Positions 1 to 7,329 are shown, numbered from the stretch's first letter. The stretch: 22,565 bases of DNA from 2-02-FULL-62-14 sp035632555 (GCA_035632555.1 DASQGO010000008.1:1-22565); one strand, 5' to 3'. Program-made: numbers and translations. The notes: a model not told the origin generated them from the sequence alone.

Positions 1-561
1 CCGTCCCTCGTGCGTCACGGACGAATAAGCCACAACATCGGCTTCTTCCGGAAGGCCGAAGGCGGCGCGAAGCGCCGCACCGCAGGCGGCGCGCTGGCTG
101 CGCGAGAGTTTGTCCGATTTCATGGCCACGAGCAGCACCGGAAGCCCGCTCCGGCCAAGCCAGTTCACGGCCTCCGCATCCTGATGTTCTGTCCCGCGCG
201 AGTCGACCAGCAGCAGCACGCCCCGCAGCCCGTTGCCCCCTGTCAGATACTGCTCGATCATCGGCTGCCAGCGGGCACGGACGGTTTTGGACACCTTCGC
301 GTAGCCGTAGCCGGGCAAATCCACGACATACAGGTGCCGCATCTGCGGATCGTCCGTTGTCACGAGAAAGACGTTGATCAGTTGCGTCTTGCCGGGCGTG
401 CGGCTCACCCGTGCGAGCCCCTTGCGACGCAACAGCGAATTGATCAGCGACGACTTCCCGACGTTGGACCGCCCGATGAAGGCAATCGCAGGCAACCGGT
501 CCTTCGGAAACTGATCGGGATGCTCGCAGCTCTTGACGAATTCTGCGGACAGGATCTTCAT
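1..561 (-). CDS. engB: Ribosome biogenesis GTPase EngB/YsxC (3' end outside window)
   Basis: TrmE-Era-EngA-EngB-type small GTPase that assists assembly of the large ribosomal subunit in the cytoplasm. The first 187 residues are readable from ATG at 561; the C-terminus lies beyond base 1. Visible motifs: P-loop GRSNVGKSS (residues 30-38), a switch I RTPGKTQ segment (54-60) and G3 DLPGYGYAK (81-89), all typical of EngB. The G4 position reads MKSD (147-150), where the family usually has TKxD, so the Thr is replaced but the Lys and Asp are kept. There is only a weak purine-rich stretch (GGAAG) upstream of the start. It diverges from mtgA, with 56 bp between the two chosen start codons. Identification is firm; the last few residues are unseen. 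Confidence 0.95.
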   Translation of the reverse strand, partial: MKILSAEFVKSCEHPDQFPKDRLPAIAFIGRSNVGKSSLINSLLRRKGLARVSRTPGKTQLINVFLVTTDDPQMRHLYVVDLPGYGYAKVSKTVRARWQPMIEQYLTGGNGLRGVLLLVDSRGTEHQDAEAVNWLGRSGLPVLLVAMKSDKLSRSQRAACGAALRAAFGLPEEADVVAYSSVTHEGR

Positions 562-605
562 CGCGTGTCACATCTTCCGTGTCACGTTTCGCATCCATTT
601 TGCTG

Positions 606-611
606 TATCAT
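606..611 (+). promoter_or_regulatory. Putative -10 element of mtgA
   Basis: TATCAT matches the sigma-70 -10 consensus at 5 of 6 positions and ends six bases before the mtgA ATG at 618. No convincing -35 and no Shine-Dalgarno sequence are seen. If this is used, transcription would begin at or next to the start codon, giving a leaderless mRNA. Inference only. Confidence 0.35.
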
Positions 612-617
612 CGGCCT

Positions 618-1439
618 ATGGCGAAGTCAAATATCCCGCGCCTCCTGCTCCGTCTCGTGCTGGGCCTCGCCCTCCTGATCGTCCTGCCGCCGGCCGGGCT
701 GGCCCTCTATTGGTGGCTGACGTTTCCGGACGTGCAAAGTCTCGCGACGGTCAATCCGGAGACCACGGCCCTGATCGAAGCGCGGCTGGCGGAGGCGCGC
801 GCAAAGGATCCCGATGCCGAACCGCGCCTCGTCTGGGTGCCGCTGGCGGAGATCGCGCCTGTCCTCCAGCATGCGGTGATCGTCTCCGAGGACGCCTCGT
901 TTTACTTTCACGAGGGATTCGATTGGGAAGGTATCAAGGAGGCGGCGTTGCACGACCTCGCCGAAGGCAAACTACAGCGCGGCGGCAGCACCATCACGCA
1001 GCAATTGGCGAAGAATCTGTATTTGTCGTCCGGCAAGACCCTGCTTCGCAAAGCCAACGAAGCGCTGATCGCCGATTCGCTCGAGCGGCACCTGACCAAA
1101 AAGCGTATCCTGGAGCTGTATCTGAACGTCGTCGAATGGGGCAAGGGCGTCTATGGGGCCGAAGCCGCCTCCCGCCATCATTTCGGCAAGCATGCGGCGG
1201 ATCTGTCTGCGGAAGAAGCCGCGCTCCTCGCAGCCATGCTGCCTTCGCCACGGACGTATGACCCGCTGAAAATCACGCGGTATCTCTCCGTGCGCCAGCA
1301 GCAAATTCTCCGGCTGCTGGACGAGCGCCAGGGCAAGCAATCGTTGACCGGCAACGAAGGCGGGACGCGGATCGTCCCGCGCCAGCCGAAAGAAAACGGG
1401 AAACCGCCCGCCGCGAGTCAGATCCGAGAAACGGAGTGA
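618..1439 (+). CDS. mtgA: Monofunctional biosynthetic peptidoglycan transglycosylase
   Basis: Family GT51 glycosyltransferase that polymerises lipid II into glycan strands at the outer face of the inner membrane. The 273-residue product starts with one membrane anchor (about residues 9-34). The GT51 signatures follow in order: EDASFYFHEGFDWEG with the expected catalytic Glu at 91, RGGSTITQQLAKNLYLS (121-137), and KKRILELYLNVVEWGKGVYG (161-180). No transpeptidase domain follows, so it is the monofunctional MtgA type rather than a class A PBP. The tail after about residue 225 is polar and looks disordered. An upstream in-frame ATG at 579 exists, but it would leave only 17 bp to the divergent engB start and adds a non-conserved extension, so 618 is preferred. 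The gene converges on the VOC-fold gene. Confidence 0.93.
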   Translation: MAKSNIPRLLLRLVLGLALLIVLPPAGLALYWWLTFPDVQSLATVNPETTALIEARLAEARAKDPDAEPRLVWVPLAEIAPVLQHAVIVSEDASFYFHEGFDWEGIKEAALHDLAEGKLQRGGSTITQQLAKNLYLSSGKTLLRKANEALIADSLERHLTKKRILELYLNVVEWGKGVYGAEAASRHHFGKHAADLSAEEAALLAAMLPSPRTYDPLKITRYLSVRQQQILRLLDERQGKQSLTGNEGGTRIVPRQPKENGKPPAASQIRETE

Positions 1440-1474
1440 CGCGCGTGGCTCTTCCGTGAATCTCGCAGATTGAC

Positions 1475-1903
1475 TTATTTGGCGTCGCCGACTTCGCCGT
1501 GGTCCTGTTCGCCAAAAATCGCGGACTCGTGCGTGTAGTGCTTGAATTCGAGGAGATTGTGCGAGGGATCTTCGAGGAAGAAGGTCCGGTGTTCGGTGCG
1601 CTGACCGGGATAGCGGTGGCGGGGCTCCTGGTAAAACTTCAGGCCCTTCGCCTTGGCCCGCTCCACCAGCGCCTGCCAGTCCTTTTCGCTCGTGAACACC
1701 AGCCCGAAGTGACGCGGATAGATGCCTTTCTGCTCCACGGACTCTTTCACGAGATGCGCCACGATCTGGTTCCCGGCTAATCCCAGAATCATCGCGGAGT
1801 CCGATTGGCGGCCGAGCGTGCAGCCGAGCCCCTCCACGTAGAATTTCTTTGTGGTCTCGAGATCGGTCATTGGAAAAGCAAGGTGGAATAAAATCTTGTT
1901 CAT
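1475..1903 (-). CDS. VOC-fold (glyoxalase/bleomycin-resistance type) protein
   Basis: Small 142-residue vicinal-oxygen-chelate protein; the reaction cannot be named from sequence. The VOC pattern is clear: an N-terminal strand with a potential metal ligand (HLAFPMTDLETTKKFYVEGL, residues 6-25), a central HFGL segment, and a C-terminal strand FFLEDPSHNLLEFKHY whose Glu is the usual last metal ligand. VOC members include dioxygenases, lyases and antibiotic-binding proteins. The in-frame start at 1939 adds 12 basic residues; ATG at 1903 begins directly with the first VOC strand and is preferred. It is the last gene of the minus-strand run, 37 bp after the asparaginase gene, and is probably cotranscribed with it. 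Confidence 0.8.
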   Translation of the reverse strand: MNKILFHLAFPMTDLETTKKFYVEGLGCTLGRQSDSAMILGLAGNQIVAHLVKESVEQKGIYPRHFGLVFTSEKDWQALVERAKAKGLKFYQEPRHRYPGQRTEHRTFFLEDPSHNLLEFKHYTHESAIFGEQDHGEVGDAK

Positions 1904-1940
1904 GCCGTTACTGTACCGTGATCGCCCATTTTTCCGCAAA

Positions 1941-2882
1941 TCATGACACGAAGCGGTCTTTGACGACCGGCTCGCCGGTCCCGCCCCAATAACCGGCGGT
2001 CATGTGGGGAGTAGTGTGTCTAATGGCCCAACGGCCGTCCGGCGCAAGCACGAGCGCACCGGCCGCGCCTTTCACGCGGGACACCAGTTTTCGCAACACT
2101 GTTCGGATCGCTGCCGGAGGGCTCTCGCCAGCCTCCAGCCGGTCCACGATTTCCTTGGCGACTGCGATGCGGATGATGCTCTCTCCCAGGCCCGTCATGG
2201 ACACGGCTCCGGCTTCATCGTCTGCATAGACGCCGCAGCCGATCAGCGGCGTATCGCCGACGCGCCCCGGCAGCATGAGTGCGATCCCGCCGGTCGATGC
2301 GCCGGCGGCGACGTGGCCGCGCTTGTCGAGCGCCACGGCACCGACAGTCTCCCGCCCCAAGGCGTCGGTTTGTGCGAGCCTAGCGAACAGCCTGAGGGTC
2401 CTGGCAGCCTGTGGTTCTCTCCGCCCCAGCGACGCTCGTTCGGCCCCGGATGCCGCTCGTTGGGCACCGGTCGGAGGTGGCTGTCGTTCCAGCTTGAACC
2501 GGCGCGCGAAGCGCGTGGCCGGCTCGCCGGCCAGCAGCACATGCGCGGTTTCTTCCATGACAAGACGCGCCGCGGTAATGGGATGGCGGATGCCTTGAAT
2601 GGATGCGACCGCGCCGGCCCGCAGCGATCGTCCTTCCATGATCGACGCGTCCATGCGGCGCGCGCCGTCGAGCTGCAGTTTCGAGCCGGCGCCGGCATTG
2701 AACAGGCCGGAAGCTTCCAGTGCGCGGATCGCCGCCTCCACGGCATCGGGCGCCGGCGCGCCGCGCTTCAATAATCGATAGCCTGCTCGCAACGCATCGG
2801 CCAGGCACGCGTGCTGGTCGCCGGTCATGGGCCTGGCGCCGGCCCCGCCGTGTGCAAGGATGACAGGTCTCGTCGTGCTCAA
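1941..2882 (-). CDS. Isoaspartyl peptidase / plant-type L-asparaginase (Ntn hydrolase)
   Basis: Member of the N-terminal-nucleophile asparaginase_2 family, which matures by self-cleavage and hydrolyses isoaspartyl dipeptides and/or asparagine. The 313-residue length suits the family. Visible: VILAHGGAGA near the N-terminus, the FNAGAGSKLQLDG block (61-73), and the cleavage region ETVGAVALDKRG with the nucleophile Thr at 179, followed by the STGGI loop (196-200). The residue before the catalytic Thr is Glu, where Gly or Asp is usual; this could affect processing speed but is not obviously disabling. The start overlaps the stop of the upstream hypothetical gene by 4 bp (ATGA), which indicates translational coupling. 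IaaA-like function is likely; the preferred substrate is not predictable. Confidence 0.9.
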   Translation of the reverse strand: MSTTRPVILAHGGAGARPMTGDQHACLADALRAGYRLLKRGAPAPDAVEAAIRALEASGLFNAGAGSKLQLDGARRMDASIMEGRSLRAGAVASIQGIRHPITAARLVMEETAHVLLAGEPATRFARRFKLERQPPPTGAQRAASGAERASLGRREPQAARTLRLFARLAQTDALGRETVGAVALDKRGHVAAGASTGGIALMLPGRVGDTPLIGCGVYADDEAGAVSMTGLGESIIRIAVAKEIVDRLEAGESPPAAIRTVLRKLVSRVKGAAGALVLAPDGRWAIRHTTPHMTAGYWGGTGEPVVKDRFVS

Positions 2883-3442
2883 TTGAGAAGAATGTCTTTG
2901 GCTTTTTGGTAGGCCGGATCCTGCATGCGGTCCAGGTCGCCCCGGACGAAGCCCAGGCCCGCCACGCAGAGTTCAAAGTTGTCGGACAGTTTCCGGAACA
3001 GCGGGGATTGGTCGCTCGAGCTGATTTCACACCGGGCGACGATCCCGTAGGAGCGCTTGCCGGTCTTGACGTAATCCACCAGAAAGTCCTGGTGGTGGAT
3101 CATGCTCGCGGACTTGAGCCGCGTGAGATATTCCGGGAAGAGCCCGGCCATGAACAGCGTGAAGTCGCCGATGTGGCGATGGACGTCCTGCTCGCGGTCC
3201 AGCGACTGCGCCTCGAGCATCACTTCGGATTCGTAGAGCAGCTCGACGACGGTATCGAGCCGTTTGCCGCGCTGATTGCGGATCTTGTACAGCCGGTCGG
3301 TATGCGCGAATTCGACGAGGAGATTGGAAAGGTATTCGGTGACGTTCTGGTCCGGCCAGCCCAGCGTCTCAACGAAACGCCGTTCGGTCAGGGCGCCGAA
3401 CAATCGACGCAGCGGATGATGCTCCGGGATCCGAGTCTCCAT
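2879..3442 (-). CDS. Conserved-looking hypothetical protein, 187 aa
   Basis: I do not recognise the family. The product is soluble, mixed-charge and probably mostly helical, with no signal peptide or membrane segment. A central patch contains HIGDFTLFMAGLFPEYLTRL and MIHHQDFLVDYVKTGKRSY, the latter with a His pair followed by acidic residues, but no catalytic pattern can be assigned. It has the best ribosome-binding site in its neighbourhood: GAGGAGGG four bases before the ATG at 3442. A promoter-like sequence lies just upstream (3474-3502), so this gene may head a three-gene transcript with the asparaginase and VOC genes. The stop overlaps the asparaginase start by 4 bp. Confidence 0.8.
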   Translation of the reverse strand: METRIPEHHPLRRLFGALTERRFVETLGWPDQNVTEYLSNLLVEFAHTDRLYKIRNQRGKRLDTVVELLYESEVMLEAQSLDREQDVHRHIGDFTLFMAGLFPEYLTRLKSASMIHHQDFLVDYVKTGKRSYGIVARCEISSSDQSPLFRKLSDNFELCVAGLGFVRGDLDRMQDPAYQKAKDILLN

Positions 3443-3473
3443 GGTCCCTCCTCAGATCGCAAGGCGTGGGCGA

Positions 3474-3502
3474 AGTATGCCAGCGACCGGCCATCCTGGC
3501 AA
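3474..3502 (-). promoter_or_regulatory. Internal sigma-70-type promoter with overlapping palindrome
   Basis: On the minus strand, TTGCCA (3502-3497, one mismatch to TTGACA) is separated by exactly 17 bp from CATACT (3479-3474), which is preceded by an extended -10 TGG. The predicted start is near 3467, leaving a short leader with a strong GAGGAGGG site before the ATG at 3442. A perfect 6-bp inverted repeat (TGCCAG at 3478-3483 and CTGGCA at 3496-3501, 12-bp spacer) overlaps both elements and could be an operator. It would drive the hypothetical, asparaginase and VOC genes independently of murJ. Confidence 0.5.
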
Positions 3503-3511
3503 GCGTCCTTT

Positions 3512-3970
3512 TTACACATCCGACTGGCTGCGGCTGTCCAGCACGAAGGTCACCGGACCGTCGTTGAGCAGGTCAACTTTCATATGCGTCCCGAAGACGC
3601 CCGTCTGCACGGTCAGGTCCGTCGTCTTCCGCAGTTGCTCGACGAACTGTTGGTACAGGCGCTGGGCCGTTGCCGGATCGGCGGCCTGGTCGAACCCCGG
3701 ACGCCGTCCCCTGCGCGTGTCGCCCAGCAGGGTGAATTGGGAGATGGCCAGCACTCCGCCGCCGATTTCGGCCAGCGAGCAGTTCATCTTGCCCGCCTCG
3801 TCGCTGAAGATGCGCAGCGCGGGAATCTTTTCGACCAGATATGCCAGATCCGTCTCCGTATCGCCCTTGGCCACGCCGAGCAGGACGACCAGCCCGGCTC
3901 GAATCTGCCCGACGATCCTGCCGTCCACTTCCACCGAGGCTCGCGTCACGCGCTGGATGACCGCTTTCAT
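3512..3970 (-). CDS. dtd: D-aminoacyl-tRNA deacylase
   Basis: Cytoplasmic proofreading enzyme that hydrolyses D-amino acids (and glycine mischarged on tRNA-Ala) from tRNA. The full-length 152-residue product carries both DTD signatures: SQFTLLGD (77-84), and NDGPVTFVLDS (136-146) containing the Gly-Pro dipeptide that enforces chiral selectivity. The N-terminus MKAVIQRVTRASVEVDG is canonical, which supports ATG at 3970. It follows ogt by 33 bp on the same strand, so it probably belongs to the murJ-ogt-dtd transcript. The gap of 69 bp to the next gene holds a promoter candidate. Confidence 0.96.
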   Translation of the reverse strand: MKAVIQRVTRASVEVDGRIVGQIRAGLVVLLGVAKGDTETDLAYLVEKIPALRIFSDEAGKMNCSLAEIGGGVLAISQFTLLGDTRRGRRPGFDQAADPATAQRLYQQFVEQLRKTTDLTVQTGVFGTHMKVDLLNDGPVTFVLDSRSQSDV

Positions 3971-4003
3971 AACGCCGGCTGATGAACGTTGAACGACAAC
4001 CGA

Positions 4004-4576
4004 CTACTTCCCATGACTTTTGCCTCGTGCTCCTCGCCTCGCACCCGGTGCAAGCAGCGACAGCGTGCCTTCCAGATCGAGCAGCTTTCGTTTGACCGCG
4101 AGCCCGCAGGAAAATCCCCCGAGCGAGGCATCGTGGGCAACAACGCGGTGACAGGGCACGATGAGCGGGACGGGATTGGCTCCGAGTGCGCTGCCCACGG
4201 CCCGCGCATACTGCGTCCCGCCGATCTTCGAGGCAATCCATTGGTACGAGCGCGCCCGGCCGTAGGGAATCCGCAGCGCGGCTTTCCAGACGCGGCGTTG
4301 AAACGGCGTGCCGCCGCTCAGATCGATGGGGAATTCAAGAGTGCGCCGTTTGCCCGCCAGATAGGCCCGTACTTGCTGCCGAGCGTCCCGCAATCCGCGA
4401 CGGGCGACAGATAATGAATTTTCGGTCTCCCCTCGTCCCATGCCTGCGTGTGTTCGCAGTTCCCGTTCAACGGCGCGGCGTGAGGGTTTCGCCAGCACGA
4501 TTGCACGCACGCCTTTCGCCGACGCGGCCAGCCCCATCCAGCCCCACGGAGTTCGAAACACAGCCGATACGGTCAT
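4004..4576 (-). CDS. ogt: Methylated-DNA-protein-cysteine methyltransferase
   Basis: Suicide DNA repair protein that transfers the alkyl group from O6-alkylguanine to its own cysteine. In the 190-residue product the active-site PCHRVV motif has Cys at 142. The preceding helix-turn-helix block (TPFQRRVWKAALRIPYGRARSYQWIA, split over residues 90-115), the ARAVGSALGANPVPLIVPCH stretch and the following GGFSCGLAVKRKLLDLE segment are typical of Ogt/MGMT C-terminal domains. The N-terminal 80 residues are poorly conserved, as usual. The tail after about 172 is Arg/Gly/Lys-rich and may add nonspecific DNA affinity. There is no Ada-type regulatory domain. The start is 3 bp past the murJ stop, so translation is probably coupled. 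Confidence 0.93.
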   Translation of the reverse strand: MTVSAVFRTPWGWMGLAASAKGVRAIVLAKPSRRAVERELRTHAGMGRGETENSLSVARRGLRDARQQVRAYLAGKRRTLEFPIDLSGGTPFQRRVWKAALRIPYGRARSYQWIASKIGGTQYARAVGSALGANPVPLIVPCHRVVAHDASLGGFSCGLAVKRKLLDLEGTLSLLAPGARRGARGKSHGK

Positions 4577-4579
4577 CGC

Positions 4580-6184
4580 CTATGACGCCATCTTTCTTTT
4601 GACCAGATTCCAGCACACGTCCAGCTCCTCCGACCGCAGCAGCGCATGGACGCCAACGTAGCCCGTGACGCTCAGGCCTATGCCGACCGCCAGCATGACG
4701 GTTTTGCCGATCCACTCGCCCTCATGCATCCATACCTCGGCGCCGGCCACCCAGAGACAGACCAGGAGCACTGGCGCGGCTGCGACCGCCGTGCGCACGG
4801 CGGACCGTCCGACCGAGCCCCATTCCACGCCGCCCAGCCGACGATTCAACACCACGACCAGGACGCCGACGTTCAGCATCGACGCCAGCGCCGTCGCGAG
4901 CGCGAGGCCGGCGGACTCAAGCCGGTCCATCAGTACGATCGAGAAGGCGAGATTGGCCAGGACGGCCATGGCCGCCACGAGCGCCGGGGTGACGGTGTCC
5001 TGCAGCGAGTAGAAGGCCGCCACAATGATCCGCACGCCGGCGAAGGCCCAGAGGCCGACCGCATAACAGAGCACGGCCGTCGCCGTGGCGACCGTATCCC
5101 CGGCCGTGAACGAGCCATGCTCGAAAAACAGGTGCACGATCGGCTGCCGCAGAAGAATCAGTCCCAGCATCGCGGGCAGGATGATGAAGAAAATCATCCG
5201 TAATCCGAAGGCCAGTGTCCCCCGCAATTCGTCCAGCGCACCGCGGGCCGCCTGCGCGGAGAGCGTCGGCAGGATGGCCGTCGCCAGCGCCACACCAAAG
5301 ATGCCGAGGGGAAATTGGATAAGCCGCATCCCGTAAAACAGATAGGTCGGCCCGCCGGCAAAAAACGAGGCCAGGATGGTGCTGACCGTGATGTTGATCT
5401 GCGTGACCGAGAGACCGAGCAGCGAGGGCACCATCAGCGCGCCGACGCGTTTCACGCCGGGATGCCATGGCTGGAACCGCCAGCCGAAGACCATGCCGCG
5501 CAGCGCCAGCCCGGGCAATTGCACGGCGAACTGCGCCGCGCCGCCGGCCACGACCCCGATCGCCACGCCGATGATCGGCTCCGGAAAAGCCGGCGAGAGG
5601 AACAGCGCGCAGCCGATGATGAAAACGTTGAAAAAGACCGGCGAGAATGCCGGTGCGGCGAAGGCACGCAGCGAGTTCAGAACTCCCATCGCGAGTGCCG
5701 CCAGGCTGATGAAGATCAGATACGGAAACATGATCCGCGTCAACAGCGTCGTCATTAGCAGCTTGTCGGGATGGCCATGGAAACCGGGCGCCAGAAGCCA
5801 GACAATGGACGGCGCGGCCAGGATGCCGAGCAATGTGACCGCCGTGACGATCGTGAGCAGCGTCGTGAAAACCGCGCTCGCCAGTTCCCAGGCGTCCTTT
5901 TTGGCGCGGAGCGTGTGGTATTCGGTAAAGACGGGAATGAACGCCGACGACATGGACCCTTCGGCGAACAGCTCGCGCAGGAGATTCGGAATGCGGTACG
6001 CCACGAAGAAGGCGTCGGCCGCGGCCGTCGCGCCGAACAGCCGCGCCAACACCATGTCGCGGATGAAGCCGAGGACGCGGCTGGCGAAGGTCGCCAGACC
6101 GATCACGCCGGCGGATCGGACGACGTGGTGATTCTCGCTTGGCGGTTGCGTGGAGTGCGCGGCGGTGCGCGAAGGATCGGCCAT
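4580..6184 (-). CDS. murJ: Lipid II flippase MurJ
   Basis: Multi-pass inner-membrane flippase of the MVF/MOP superfamily that moves lipid-linked peptidoglycan precursor to the periplasmic side. The product is about 534 residues with around 14 hydrophobic segments. The N-terminal block (SRVLGFIRDMVLARLFG, then DAFFVAYRIPNLLRELFAEG and SMSSAFIPVF) is the MurJ signature and includes the conserved Arg residues of the central cavity. A further typical segment is FYSLQDTVTPA. ATG at 6184 is preferred; a GTG lies just before it at 6187. There is no Shine-Dalgarno sequence, and a -10 element lies 8 bp upstream, so the mRNA may be leaderless. It heads the minus-strand group with ogt and dtd. Functionally it supplies substrate for enzymes such as MtgA. 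Confidence 0.96.
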   Translation of the reverse strand: MADPSRTAAHSTQPPSENHHVVRSAGVIGLATFASRVLGFIRDMVLARLFGATAAADAFFVAYRIPNLLRELFAEGSMSSAFIPVFTEYHTLRAKKDAWELASAVFTTLLTIVTAVTLLGILAAPSIVWLLAPGFHGHPDKLLMTTLLTRIMFPYLIFISLAALAMGVLNSLRAFAAPAFSPVFFNVFIIGCALFLSPAFPEPIIGVAIGVVAGGAAQFAVQLPGLALRGMVFGWRFQPWHPGVKRVGALMVPSLLGLSVTQINITVSTILASFFAGGPTYLFYGMRLIQFPLGIFGVALATAILPTLSAQAARGALDELRGTLAFGLRMIFFIILPAMLGLILLRQPIVHLFFEHGSFTAGDTVATATAVLCYAVGLWAFAGVRIIVAAFYSLQDTVTPALVAAMAVLANLAFSIVLMDRLESAGLALATALASMLNVGVLVVVLNRRLGGVEWGSVGRSAVRTAVAAAPVLLVCLWVAGAEVWMHEGEWIGKTVMLAVGIGLSVTGYVGVHALLRSEELDVCWNLVKRKMAS

Positions 6185-6192
6185 CACGGAGA

Positions 6193-6221
6193 ATTGTAAA
6201 TGAAGAACGGGAGGGAGTCTA
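6193..6221 (-). promoter_or_regulatory. Putative murJ promoter, leaderless type
   Basis: On the minus strand, TAGACT (6221-6216, 4 of 6 matches to the -35) and TACAAT (6198-6193, 5 of 6 to the -10) are spaced by 17 bp. The predicted transcription start (about 6186) falls within a few bases of the ATG at 6184. The bases before the start (TTCTCC) show no ribosome-binding site, which fits a leaderless transcript. Confidence 0.45.
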
Positions 6222-6270
6222 CCAGACGAGCGGCGATCAGATCTCTTCCGCCAGCCGTCAAGATAAAGGG

Positions 6271-6993
6271 TCAGCGCGGAGCGGGCTTCCGGTCGGGTGG
6301 CGGTGCCCCGGTCAGGATGGCCTGCGAACGGAGTTCAAGCGGCTCGGCTTCTTTTTCTCGACCCATCTGCCGGAGCAGCATGGCCCGGTCATCGAGACTC
6401 CTGGCCACGTCCGGGTGCATGGAGCCTTGAGCCCGTTCACGGATGCTCACGATCCGCCTCAGGAGCGGTTCGGCTTTGGCAAACTGCCCCTGGGTGGCAT
6501 AGAGCTGGGCGAGATTTTTCAGCGTGACTGCCAGTTCCAGATGCTCCGGGCCGAAGACGTTCTCCTTGATCGCCACGGCCCTCACGAGCAGGGGCTCCGC
6601 ATCGGCGTACTGGCCGTGCCGGCGGTACAACACCCCGAGGTTGTTGAGCGTGGCTGCCACGTCCGGATGCATCTCGCCGTGGACCGCCTGATAAATCTTC
6701 AGGGCCCGAAGGTAGGCCGGCTCCGCCTCGGCATGTTTGTTCTGGACCGCGTAGGCTTGCGCCAGGCTGCTGAGCGCTTGCGCGACGCGCCGGTCCTCGG
6801 CTCCGAATTGCTCCGCCTTCGTTACGGCGGCGGAAAAAATACGTTCGGCGTCTCCGTAACGGCCCTGCGCAGCGGCGTGTTGTCCGGCCTCCATGGCCTC
6901 TTCCCACGAAGGCTGCGTGCAGCCGCAGATTGCGGCAAGACCGAGCGCCAGAATACAGATATTCGCTCGATTCTTTGCCCTGGTTTCCTGCAT
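6271..6993 (-). CDS. TPR-repeat lipoprotein (kinesin-light-chain-like repeats)
   Basis: The 240-residue product starts with a basic N-region and hydrophobic stretch ending in ICGC, a plausible lipobox with the lipidated Cys at 25 (Cys at the -2 position is unusual). The rest is built of 42-residue TPR units of the TPR_10/TPR_12 kind, seen as repeated LNNLGVLYRRHGQYADAEPL-like blocks with a conserved AEP and a G..HPD/E linker: at least four units between about residues 30 and 225. It is probably a periplasmic or outer-membrane-facing scaffold; the partner is unknown. A weak AGGCGAAG site precedes ATG 6993. The murJ start is 86 bp downstream on the same strand, so some read-through is possible although murJ has its own promoter candidate. 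Confidence 0.82.
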   Translation of the reverse strand: MQETRAKNRANICILALGLAAICGCTQPSWEEAMEAGQHAAAQGRYGDAERIFSAAVTKAEQFGAEDRRVAQALSSLAQAYAVQNKHAEAEPAYLRALKIYQAVHGEMHPDVAATLNNLGVLYRRHGQYADAEPLLVRAVAIKENVFGPEHLELAVTLKNLAQLYATQGQFAKAEPLLRRIVSIRERAQGSMHPDVARSLDDRAMLLRQMGREKEAEPLELRSQAILTGAPPPDRKPAPR

Positions 6994-7003
6994 CTGCTTC
7001 GCC

Positions 7004-7010
7004 TACGATA
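7004..7010. promoter_or_regulatory. Symmetric -10 element in a 24-bp divergent gap
   Basis: TACGATA reads as TACGAT on the plus strand (toward the regulator at 7018) and TATCGT on the minus strand (toward the TPR lipoprotein at 6993). Both resemble a -10 hexamer and both are placed 8-11 bases from the respective ATG. No good -35 is seen on either side. It is a candidate bidirectional promoter; chance remains possible. Confidence 0.25.
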
Positions 7011-7017
7011 CCCGCCG

Positions 7018-7329
7018 ATGACCGTCGATCCAATGCCCGATCCGCCTCTGACCATCAGGCAACAACTGGTGCATCTCCTGACCGGCACGCAGCGCTCGGC
7101 GCGCGAACTGGCAGGGATGGTCGGCGCGCCGGAGCGTGAGATTGAAGAGCATCTCGCCCATGTGGTCCGGTCGCTGGCAAAGGACACGTCCCGCCGATTT
7201 CTGCTCGATCCGTCGCGATGCCACGACTGCAACTTCGTCTTCCGCGAGCGCACCCGCCTGACCACGCCCAGCCGCTGCCCGGCCTGCCGCAGCGAAGCCA
7301 TCGCCCCGCCCCGCTTTGGAATCGAGTAA
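7018..7329 (+). CDS. Small winged-helix/Zn-ribbon protein (COG3357-like predicted regulator)
   Basis: 103-residue protein with an N-terminal helix-turn-helix-like half (LTIRQQLVHLL through REIEEHLAHVVRSLAK, about residues 11-55) and a C-terminal zinc ribbon with CHDC (68-71) and CPAC (87-90). This arrangement matches the predicted transcriptional regulators of COG3357, common in archaea and some bacteria, whose targets are unknown. The open frame extends far upstream, but that part is antisense to the TPR lipoprotein gene and looks like shadow, so ATG 7018 is chosen; ATG 7033 is a shorter option. There is no Shine-Dalgarno sequence. It diverges from the TPR lipoprotein with only 24 bp between start codons, so any promoter-bound regulator would influence both. 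Confidence 0.78.
   Translation: MTVDPMPDPPLTIRQQLVHLLTGTQRSARELAGMVGAPEREIEEHLAHVVRSLAKDTSRRFLLDPSRCHDCNFVFRERTRLTTPSRCPACRSEAIAPPRFGIE

Noticed and set aside
579..617. Earlier mtgA start at 579
   Set aside because: It would add 13 non-conserved residues and leave 17 bp to the divergent engB start.
3573..4241. 222-codon minus-strand frame across dtd and ogt
   Set aside because: Overlaps two real genes on the same strand in another frame, with Arg-rich composition typical of frame shadows.
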